Assembly: GCA_002391065.1 (NCBI GenBank)
Contig: DGRP01000127.1
Coordinates: 1 to 6,688 of the forward strand
DNA length: 6,688 bases
Reading direction: 5' to 3'
Origin: Ruminococcus sp. UBA4385
GTDB lineage: Bacteria; Bacillota_A; Clostridia; Oscillospirales; Ruminococcaceae
A model generated the notes under the pieces. That model worked only from the letters and a program-made list of their open reading frames with translations. It did not search any database and was not told the origin of the DNA. The translations under genes were made by a program, and so were the position numbers. Every line of letters begins with the position of its first letter. The stretch's first letter is position 1. This document shows, piece by piece, positions 1 through 4,986 of this stretch.

Positions 1-45
1 TGGACGGCGCATCTGATGCACAGAGGTCGTGCGGTGTTGCCTTAA
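1..45 (-). mobile_element. End of a MITE-like inverted-repeat element, cut by the window edge
   Basis: These 45 bases, read on the minus strand, align without gaps to the left end of the complete element at 6458-6502, with 42 of 45 bases identical. The terminal 17 bases (TTAAGGCAACACCGCAC) are identical, as are the 22 bases at 1-22; the only differences are three bases in 23-28. The copy is inverted relative to the one at 6458-6656. The outer TTAA (42-45) could be part of the terminal repeat or a palindromic target duplication, which cannot be decided here. It overlaps the stop codon of the LysR gene. The rest of the element lies outside the window, so its length is unknown. Confidence 0.75.
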
Positions 46-950
46 TTTGTTACTTGTTCGCTGAAATCAAAATCCTTGATGTCCTGCCTGAACCGGGAGA
101 GAAACAGGCTTGCTGCCTTGGTGAATACAGTGTAGCGTTTCCAGACGAAGGTGCATTCAGCTTCAAGCTTCGGGACAAGGGGCTTGAAGCACATATTGCT
201 GCCCTCCGTGTTTATAAGCTTGTCGAAGGTTATGCAGTAGCCCATGCCCTCGCTTGCCATTACCGAGCCGTTATATACAAGGTTGTACTCAGCGGCAATG
301 TGCATTTCGTCACCTGTGCTTTCGATCAGAAGGTCTGAGATCCGGGTGTTGTGGTTCGGCTGTCTCGGAATGATAAGCGGAAGCCCTTTCAGGTCGGAAA
401 GCTCTATAGTCTCCTTTTCGGCGAGGGGCATATCACGGCGCATAAGCACTCCGAAGGTATCTTTAAGCGGTATCTTTATCCCCTCGTACTTGGTGCTGTC
501 ATAAGGCTGAAAGATAATGCCGAAATCTATAAGCCCCTTGTCAAGCCTTTCAAGTACGTCTGTGCCGTCTGCACTGTAGATGCTGTACTGTATATCGGGG
601 TGCTCTGTCTGGAGCTTTTTGGCAGTGTCTGCAATAAGCTTTATCGAGTAGGTCTCGCCTGCGCCTATGTAAACCTTGCCTGAGACTACATCGCTGCTGT
701 GCTTTACCTCCTGTTCAGCCTTGTCGAGGAGCTCAGCTATCTCCTCTGCACGCTTTCTGAGTATCATGCCCTCTTCTGTGAGGGTAACACCCTTGTTTGA
801 ACGGATAAGCAAGGGCTTTCCAAGCTCGTCTTCAAGCTCTTTTAGCTGCCTTGACAGGGTAGGCTGAGAGAGATACAGCCTTTCAGCCGCAACGGAAAAG
901 CTTTGCTCCCTTGCAACAGCAAGAAAATATTTCAGTACACGAATGTCCAT
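42..950 (-). CDS. LysR family transcriptional regulator
   Basis: A 302-residue protein of normal LysR length. Residues 1-60 form the winged helix-turn-helix: an MDIRVLKYFLAVA opening, the AAERLYLSQPTLSRQLKELE recognition region at about 21-40, then LGKPLLIRS and the wing. A linker helix follows to about 85, and residues 90-295 form the effector-binding domain. I chose the ATG at 948-950 because AGGAGG (959-964) sits 8 bases upstream and LysR proteins begin this way; the open frame continues 26 codons further upstream, but that stretch does not look like LysR and overlaps the gene's own promoter. It is divergent from the small-protein/DUF3737 operon at 1088-2148, the classic arrangement for a LysR regulator and its target. 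The TAA stop lies within the terminal TTAA of the repeat element at 1-45, so the last residue or so may have been altered by insertion. The effector is unknown. Confidence 0.95.
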   Translation of the reverse strand: MDIRVLKYFLAVAREQSFSVAAERLYLSQPTLSRQLKELEDELGKPLLIRSNKGVTLTEEGMILRKRAEEIAELLDKAEQEVKHSSDVVSGKVYIGAGETYSIKLIADTAKKLQTEHPDIQYSIYSADGTDVLERLDKGLIDFGIIFQPYDSTKYEGIKIPLKDTFGVLMRRDMPLAEKETIELSDLKGLPLIIPRQPNHNTRISDLLIESTGDEMHIAAEYNLVYNGSVMASEGMGYCITFDKLINTEGSNMCFKPLVPKLEAECTFVWKRYTVFTKAASLFLSRFRQDIKDFDFSEQVTN

Positions 951-972
951 AGTGTGTTCCTCCTTTTGAAAT

Positions 973-1001
973 AGTATACCACATTTTGATATTACCGTCA
1001 A
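973..1001 (-). promoter_or_regulatory. Promoter of the LysR gene
   Basis: On the minus strand there is a -35 TTGACG (996-1001), a 17-base spacer and a -10 TATACT (973-978) preceded by TGG, an extended -10. Transcription would start near 966, directly before the AGGAGG, giving a leader of only about 16 bases. The -35 lies 17 bases from the inverted repeat at 1019-1034, so autoregulation is plausible but inferred. Confidence 0.75.
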
Positions 1002-1018
1002 GCATAGCCTGATATTTA

Positions 1019-1034
1019 TTATAAGCATTTGTAA
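1019..1034. promoter_or_regulatory. Candidate LysR operator (inverted repeat with T-N11-A)
   Basis: TTATAAGCATTTGTAA is an imperfect dyad (TTATAA / TTGTAA, one mismatch between arms) around a GCAT core. It contains a T-N11-A match (1022-1034), the loose consensus of LysR sites. It lies in the divergent gap and its right half coincides with the -35 of the plus-strand promoter. The position suits a regulator site; the sequence is AT-rich, so chance is possible. Confidence 0.4.
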
Positions 1035-1057
1035 TTTGCAGACATCTGTGCTATAAT
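1029..1057 (+). promoter_or_regulatory. Promoter of the small-protein/DUF3737 operon
   Basis: A -35 TTGTAA (1029-1034), a 17-base spacer and a perfect -10 TATAAT (1052-1057). Start of transcription would be near 1064, giving a leader of about 24 bases before the ATG at 1088. The -35 matches only four of six consensus bases and overlaps the candidate operator, which would fit activator or repressor control by the divergent LysR protein. Confidence 0.7.
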
Positions 1058-1087
1058 AATATCAACAAATAAAATGAGGTGCATTCT

Positions 1088-1300
1088 ATGACCGATAATA
1101 TAAAGCAGAATCTTATCGACGCAGGCTGCAGCGAGGAATTTATAGAGCAATTCGACAGCTGTATCTGTGATGAGGGCAAGTGCGAAAAGCTGCTGGCTGA
1201 GCACAGAAAAGAGCTTCTTGATGAGGTGCATGAAAAGGAGCACAACATCAGCTGTCTTGACTATCTTGTGTATATAATGAAAAAGGAGGGTATACAGTGA
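1088..1300 (+). CDS. Small Cys-rich protein of unknown function, first gene of the DUF3737 operon
   Basis: A 70-residue soluble protein, mostly charged and predicted helical, without signal peptide or membrane segment. It has five cysteines (14, 25, 27, 32, 56); C25-I-C27 with C32 forms a C-x-C-x4-C cluster that could bind metal or act as thiols, but this is speculation. The ATG at 1088 is preferred because GAGGTG (1076-1081) lies 6 bases upstream; an in-frame GTG at 1079 overlaps that site. The stop overlaps the GTG start of the next gene by 4 bp, so the two are probably translationally coupled. I recall similar small proteins beside DUF3737 genes in Clostridia, but know no function. The frame is well supported by promoter, ribosome site and coupling. 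Confidence 0.85.
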   Translation: MTDNIKQNLIDAGCSEEFIEQFDSCICDEGKCEKLLAEHRKELLDEVHEKEHNISCLDYLVYIMKKEGIQ

Positions 1301-2148
1301 AGCATACATTTAAGGGAACTTTTCTTGAGGAAAGAGCTCTGTTTCAGGCAAGGGATACCCTTGTGACAGGCAGCGTCTTCGATGTCGGAGAGTCACCGAT
1401 GAAGCACAGCTTCAATACAGAGACCGTTGATACAATATTCAGAGGAAAATATCCTCTCTGGTACAGCAAAGGGGTGAACGTTCATGACAGCACCTTTGAT
1501 GAGGGCGCAAGGGCGGCTCTCTGGTATACAGATGATCTCACGATAAGAGATACGCTCTATGCGGCTCAGAAGGGTATACGCAGGTGCAGTAATGTGGAGC
1601 TGACAAATGTGAACTTTACAAACGCTCCCGAAACGCTCTGGGCTTGTAAAAATGTTCGGATAAAGAATATCACTGTCAAGGGAGATTACCTCGGCATGAA
1701 CTGCGAGGATATGGAGATAGACGGTCTTACCCTTGACGGCAAGTACAGCTTTGACGGCTGTAAGAATATCGTGATAAGAAACTCACGCATATCAGGCCGT
1801 GACGCTTTCTGGAACTGCGAGAACATCACGGTTGAAAACTGCAATATCTCGGGAGCATACCTCGGCTGGAACACCAAGAACCTGACGCTCATAAACTGCA
1901 CTATCGAGAGCCTTCAGGGAATGTGCTATATAGAGGATCTTGTGCTTAAAAACTGCACACTTGTAAATACAACTCTTGCATTTGAGTACTCAACGGTAGA
2001 TGCTGACATTGTCGGCGGAATTGACAGTGTGATCAATCCGTCAGGCGGAATTATCAGGGCAGACAGTATAGGAGAGCTCACCCTTGACGAGGAGCAGGTA
2101 GATGTAAGCAAGACCGAGATAGTTATAAGAAACAAAATGGCTATGTGA
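1297..2148 (+). CDS. DUF3737-type right-handed beta-helix protein
   Basis: A 283-residue protein resembling the DUF3737 family (function unknown; a pectate-lyase-like parallel beta-helix fold is expected). No signal peptide or membrane helix is seen, so it is probably cytoplasmic. Residues 78-230 are a run of coils of about 19 residues with the pattern Cys-x-Asn/Asp-hydrophobic-x-hydrophobic. Equivalent first positions fall at 97, 117, 136, 155, 174, 193 and 212, and the first five are cysteine. A second set is Cys at 182, 201 and 220. Aromatic Trp/Tyr residues recur at coil ends. No catalytic set of a polysaccharide lyase is recognisable. The GTG start overlaps the previous stop (GTGA) and has AAGGAGGG (1283-1290) 6 bases upstream. 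It is co-transcribed with the 70-residue gene and probably controlled by the divergent LysR protein. The terminator begins 18 bases after the stop. Confidence 0.9.
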   Translation: MKHTFKGTFLEERALFQARDTLVTGSVFDVGESPMKHSFNTETVDTIFRGKYPLWYSKGVNVHDSTFDEGARAALWYTDDLTIRDTLYAAQKGIRRCSNVELTNVNFTNAPETLWACKNVRIKNITVKGDYLGMNCEDMEIDGLTLDGKYSFDGCKNIVIRNSRISGRDAFWNCENITVENCNISGAYLGWNTKNLTLINCTIESLQGMCYIEDLVLKNCTLVNTTLAFEYSTVDADIVGGIDSVINPSGGIIRADSIGELTLDEEQVDVSKTEIVIRNKMAM

Positions 2149-2166
2149 TAAAGTCTCTGTGCATAA

Positions 2167-2193
2167 AAAGCCCCGACATATTGTCGGGGCTTT
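2167..2193 (+). terminator. Bidirectional intrinsic terminator, copy 1
   Basis: A perfect 12-bp stem (AAAGCCCCGACA with TGTCGGGGCTTT) closes a TAT loop, starting 18 bases after the DUF3737 stop codon. On the plus strand only three T follow (TTTCAG). On the minus strand a run of five T follows, so it is actually better as a leftward terminator. The core is repeated exactly at 2458-2480. Confidence 0.85.
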
Positions 2194-2457
2194 CAGTCTG
2201 TCGATAAACTCAAAATATTGCAGAATCAGCCCTCGGCGTGGCAGGGAAAACCCTGCACCATCATCGCGACGTTCTTTTGTTTGGACTTTTCCTGCCTTGA
2301 ACGCAGAGATAGGTAGTGCGGAGCTTAGCCTCGTCAGGTCTGGACATTACGTCCAGACAGCCTCGGCTTGTTGGGAGAGGAGGGGCTTCGCCCCTTTGCC
2401 CCACTGGGGCTGTCGCCCCAGACCCCTCTTAAAAGAACTTTTGCAGCAAGCAGAAAA
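2194..2457. other. Gene-free hairpin-rich segment between the two terminator copies
   Basis: About 264 bases with no plausible gene; the open frames crossing it have no convincing ribosome site or protein character. It holds several perfect hairpins: GCAGGG/CCCTGC with loop AAAA (2241-2256), GTCTGGAC/GTCCAGAC with loop ATTAC (2338-2358), the double-hairpin module described separately at 2375-2430, and the short palindrome AAAAGAACTTTT (2431-2442). No clear promoter is visible on either strand. It resembles the GC-rich structured interspersed repeats common in Ruminococcaceae intergenic regions; that resemblance is from memory. An RNA function is possible but unsupported. Confidence 0.6.
2375..2430. 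repeat. Double-hairpin module with enclosing stem (candidate interspersed repeat)
   Basis: Two adjacent perfect hairpins are seen: AGGGGC/GCCCCT around TTC (2381-2395) and CTGGGGC/GCCCCAG around TGTC (2404-2421). They are enclosed by GAGAGG (2375-2380) pairing with CCTCTT (2425-2430), with one G-U. The whole would fold as a three-way junction. I believe sequences of this kind are repeated many times in Ruminococcus genomes, but only one copy is in this window. Confidence 0.5.
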
Positions 2458-2480
2458 CCCCGACATATTGTCGGGGCTTT
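2454..2480 (-). terminator. Bidirectional intrinsic terminator, copy 2
   Basis: Read on the minus strand, AAAGCCCCGACA pairs with TGTCGGGGTTTT (one G-U) around an ATA loop and ends in four T. It begins 2 bases after the stop of the minus-strand gene at 2483-2935. The 23 bases at 2458-2480 are identical to 2171-2193. In the plus direction the hairpin is followed by TTTGTTT, so it could also stop rightward transcription. Confidence 0.85.
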
Positions 2481-2482
2481 GT

Positions 2483-2935
2483 TTATCCATCTTTGCCTTT
2501 GTCAAGCTCACTGAGCTTATCCTCGGGAGTCCATGAGGGCTGCATTTCTTCGTAGATGGGGTCAAAGCCTGCCTTGACTACCACCTGATAATCGTCCTCA
2601 TAAACGATCTCTCCGGGGGTGTTTGTGTAAACTACGAAAAACGGTCTTTCATACTTGTCGAGAAGCCACATGGCAGGCTTTATCATCTTCATCATCATTT
2701 CGGTGTTCTCCGTCTTGAAAAAGCATACTACGTTCTCACGCCTCATGCACTGCGGCGGATAGGGCAGTATCTCGGAAAACCACTTGTCGATCTCCATATA
2801 GAGCTCGGCGTCCTCCTGCTCCATTACATTGTCCTGAATAAGCTTCATGCACATACTGAATATGCCCTTGGCATACTTCGTATTGACAGCAAGCTCACGG
2901 CCTTGGATCCTTACATACTTGAATCTTGTTTTCAT
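2483..2935 (-). CDS. Conserved-looking protein of unknown function, 150 residues
   Basis: I do not recognise the family. The protein is soluble-looking with no signal peptide or membrane segment. A Lys/Arg-rich start (MKTRFKYVRIQGRELAVNTKYAKG) precedes a helical region at 24-56, then W52-FSEILPYPPQC63 at 52-63, a beta-like stretch NVVCFFKTE (68-76), a Met-rich helix (80-95), and a beta-hairpin-like segment (98-121) with FFVVYTNTPGEIVYEDDYQVVVK. The C-terminus is acidic and ends in a Lys-rich tail. The ATG at 2933-2935 is chosen because a G-rich site (2943-2949) lies 7 bases upstream; an in-frame start seven codons earlier lacks a site. It has its own promoter but follows the CPBP gene by 92 bases with no terminator between, so it may also receive readthrough from the tld operon. 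Confidence 0.85.
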   Translation of the reverse strand: MKTRFKYVRIQGRELAVNTKYAKGIFSMCMKLIQDNVMEQEDAELYMEIDKWFSEILPYPPQCMRRENVVCFFKTENTEMMMKMIKPAMWLLDKYERPFFVVYTNTPGEIVYEDDYQVVVKAGFDPIYEEMQPSWTPEDKLSELDKGKDG

Positions 2936-2942
2936 AGCTATG

Positions 2943-2961
2943 CCCCCCTTTCGCAAAAGGG
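2943..2961 (-). promoter_or_regulatory. Ribosome binding site partly inside a leader hairpin
   Basis: In the transcript of the 2483-2935 gene, CCCUUU pairs with AAAGGG around UGCG (2946-2961). The 3' arm is half of the AAAGGGGGG ribosome site (2943-2951), so folding would hide part of it. Six perfect pairs with a tetraloop is notable, but control of translation is inferred. Confidence 0.35.
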
Positions 2962-2987
2962 TCTCGGGTGCATTGGTTTATACCTAT

Positions 2988-3016
2988 ATTATACCACAGA
3001 TCATAAAGCTTTGCAA
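2988..3016 (-). promoter_or_regulatory. Promoter of the 150-residue unknown gene
   Basis: On the minus strand: -35 TTGCAA (3011-3016), a 17-base spacer and a perfect -10 TATAAT (2988-2993) with an extended TGG before it. Transcription would start near 2981, leaving a leader of about 46 bases. The -35 lies just downstream of the CPBP stop codon (3028-3030). Confidence 0.75.
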
Positions 3017-3027
3017 GAGACCAAGGC

Positions 3028-3741
3028 TTACATACTGCACATTTTCTCATAAAAACCGGGTATGAACGAGGTCGCAATTATCTGTACTGCGGTTGCAATG
3101 TCAATAACTGCGTGACCTATCATTATCGGAAGAGGGTTTCTCTTTTTATAATAATATGCACATAGTATGATCGTCAGCGGCAGAAATGAGAGAAAGCGGT
3201 ACAGCATATACTTTGAGTCGAACAGAGTAGGTATATAGCAGTGCTGCAGTGCGAAGAAAAACGCAGGAATAAGAATAGCTGCAAGCTTGTTCTCCATGCT
3301 GTTCACTCCGCAGCCTAGGTACATTCCGTCCTCTGCGAGAGCAGTCGTTACAGGCAGAAAGAGCATATTTATGAGCGCAAGAGCCTTAGGTATCGGAGCT
3401 ATCATCATAGGCGCACCGTAGGGTATAACCCCGTAGCAGATGTAGCCTGCAAGGAACATTCCGCCCATGCCGACGATCAGTATCATCAGTGTGACGAGGA
3501 TCGCCTGCTTTTTCGTGGTTTTGCCTTTTTCGTAATTGATAAGCTCTTTATAGGTCTGACCGCTTTTCTTAGCCGCAAAAACAATGAGGAGTATAGTCAG
3601 TATATTTACTATTGTTGCCGCAGGCGACCACCACCGGCTGATCTCGCTTACATCTTTGCCGACAAGTTTTGAACCGATTATAAATATCAGAGCAAATACC
3701 ACCGACCTCACAGGCAGAAGCAAAGGCAATGCTTTTTTCAT
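3028..3741 (-). CDS. CPBP-like intramembrane metalloprotease with degenerate first motif
   Basis: A 237-residue membrane protein with about seven hydrophobic segments (roughly 10-28, 41-58, 82-104, 118-136, 153-168, 183-198, 206-228). It carries the three motifs of the CPBP/Abi (Rce1-like) family: E137-D138 in LAEDGMYLG in place of EExxxR, F163-ALQ-H167 (FxxxH), and H210-AVI-D214 (HxxxD). The second motif-1 Glu is Asp and the Arg is Leu. The metal-ligand residues are thus mostly kept, but activity is uncertain. The family cleaves peptides or prenylated proteins in the membrane, and bacterial members often act in bacteriocin maturation or self-immunity. The ATG at 3739-3741 has GGAGGTG (3747-3753) 5-7 bases upstream; a GTG two codons earlier lies in that site. 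It is the third gene of the tld operon, 21 bases after tldE, which suggests a linked peptide-processing role. Confidence 0.85.
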   Translation of the reverse strand: MKKALPLLLPVRSVVFALIFIIGSKLVGKDVSEISRWWSPAATIVNILTILLIVFAAKKSGQTYKELINYEKGKTTKKQAILVTLMILIVGMGGMFLAGYICYGVIPYGAPMMIAPIPKALALINMLFLPVTTALAEDGMYLGCGVNSMENKLAAILIPAFFFALQHCYIPTLFDSKYMLYRFLSFLPLTIILCAYYYKKRNPLPIMIGHAVIDIATAVQIIATSFIPGFYEKMCSM

Positions 3742-3762
3742 AAACACACCTCCGTGTAAAAG

Positions 3763-4974
3763 CTATTTGCTGTAGTCCATTTTCATAAGTATGGTTTTGT
3801 CATTGAATACAGGTTCATCCTTGCTGACACCTATAAAGTTTTTACCGAACATATCATAAAAACTGCCCTTGAATGCAAATTCGGGAAGCCTTCCTATGAA
3901 GCGCTCTCCGTCGCAGAGCATAGCATTCTGCACGGGGGTGACGAACTCGCCCTTGTCATTGTAGCCGCCGCCCGCAGCCCTTATCGGAACAACACTCAGC
4001 CTGCCGTCAAGGAGCTCCTTTGCGGTCTTGTCGGAGCGTGCTATGCAGAGCCTTACATTGCCGTTGTTCGGCACATCATGCATATTGACGTTGGCGCTTC
4101 CCGTGTGGGGGACATTGTACTTATCGGCTGTGAACTTGTCGGCAAAGCCGGAGAGGATAACACCGTTTTCGATATAGATTCGCTTGTCATCGGGCTGAAC
4201 TACGCCCTCACCGTCAAAGAAGGGGTTAAACCATGTCTCCTTGTCGGTAACATCGTGCAGGAGGGTGAAGCTGTCAGAGAAGACCTTCTCGCCGATCTTT
4301 CCCGACAGCAGGGAAGTGCCGAGGCTCATGTTCTCGGCTTCAAGGCACTCGTAGAACTTGCTCATATAGCCGTAATACTGATCCTGAATGATGAGCTCTT
4401 CGGGAAGCCCGACAATATTTGTAAAGCTTGAGAGATAGTTCTCAGCCATATCGGTGAACTTTTTGAAGTCAAATTTTCTCTGACCTATAGTGAACCAGCC
4501 GTCATCAAGGTCCTTTGAGTCCTTGTGCTTGTAGGATATCTGCATACAGAGCTGGCAGTCAGTGTTTGAGTAGTCAAGCCCGAGGGTATTTGTCATGGAC
4601 ATGGTTCTTTTGTCTGTATAGATCTGGCCGCTGAAGGTAAAATCGGGGTAGTGTGTTTTCAGGTGCTCAACAGCCTCACGGGCAATGTCCATAAGCTCCT
4701 TGTCGGAGTACTCCTGCTCGGTCTTATCACGGTGACGCACTCCTGTTTCAAGAGAGAACTTGTACGGGCGTTTAAGGCTTAGGTTTTCCTCGGCCTGCTT
4801 ATAGCTTTCCTCATCGGAGGCAATACCCTGAACATATTTAATGCCTGCATATTCACCGTCATACACACGGTATGAGTGGTTTGCACGGCTGTCCTTGTTG
4901 AAGGACTTTATCTTAGTTTCCTCTATCTGTACCTCGCAGAAGGAAAACTGTGAGGTTATCTTTTCTCTTTCCAT
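3763..4974 (-). CDS. tldE: TldE/PmbA family protein, non-catalytic partner of TldD
   Basis: A 403-residue protein of the PmbA/TldD family. In E. coli TldD and TldE form a heterodimeric zinc protease that trims unfolded peptides, including the microcin B17 leader; TldE lacks the zinc motif. This copy also has no HExxxH, consistent with the TldE role. Recognisable features are the N-terminal domain (about 1-130), a middle domain, and the C-terminal domain with FFDGEGV (252-258), the ENGV...GFADKFTADKY segment (269-286), HTGSANVNMHD (290-300) and the closing GRLPEF...MFGKNFIGVS (361-384). The length is slightly below the roughly 450 residues of the E. coli protein. The ATG at 4972-4974 is 12 bases after the tldD stop with AAGGGGG (4982-4988) upstream, the site overlapping the tldD stop. 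It is clearly in one operon with tldD and the CPBP gene. Assignment to TldE rather than another PmbA-like paralogue rests on the pairing. Confidence 0.93.
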   Translation of the reverse strand: MEREKITSQFSFCEVQIEETKIKSFNKDSRANHSYRVYDGEYAGIKYVQGIASDEESYKQAEENLSLKRPYKFSLETGVRHRDKTEQEYSDKELMDIAREAVEHLKTHYPDFTFSGQIYTDKRTMSMTNTLGLDYSNTDCQLCMQISYKHKDSKDLDDGWFTIGQRKFDFKKFTDMAENYLSSFTNIVGLPEELIIQDQYYGYMSKFYECLEAENMSLGTSLLSGKIGEKVFSDSFTLLHDVTDKETWFNPFFDGEGVVQPDDKRIYIENGVILSGFADKFTADKYNVPHTGSANVNMHDVPNNGNVRLCIARSDKTAKELLDGRLSVVPIRAAGGGYNDKGEFVTPVQNAMLCDGERFIGRLPEFAFKGSFYDMFGKNFIGVSKDEPVFNDKTILMKMDYSK

Positions 4975-4986
4975 ATTAACGCCCCC

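Noticed and set aside
951..1028. 26-codon N-terminal extension of the LysR protein
   Set aside because: The downstream ATG has an ideal ribosome site and begins exactly at the LysR helix-turn-helix domain; the extension overlaps the gene's own promoter.
1019..1309. Minus-strand open frame opposite the 70-residue gene
   Set aside because: The plus-strand gene has a promoter, ribosome site and coupled overlap; the antisense frame covers the divergent promoters and has no site.
2167..2480. CRISPR-like repeat pair
   Set aside because: Only two copies, 287 bp apart, each a self-complementary terminator hairpin; no regular spacers or cas genes.
2159..2536. Plus-strand open frame of 125 codons through the convergent intergenic region
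   Set aside because: It spans both terminator hairpins and the structured insert, lacks a ribosome site and has low-complexity, unprotein-like content.
2936..3027. Possible short RiPP precursor gene near the tld operon
   Set aside because: The gap holds a promoter and leader only; no short frame with ribosome site and Gly- or Cys-rich core was found here or at 6325-6457.
4078..4431. Plus-strand open frame of 117 codons inside tldE
   Set aside because: It is antisense to a clearly conserved family protein and has no independent signals.
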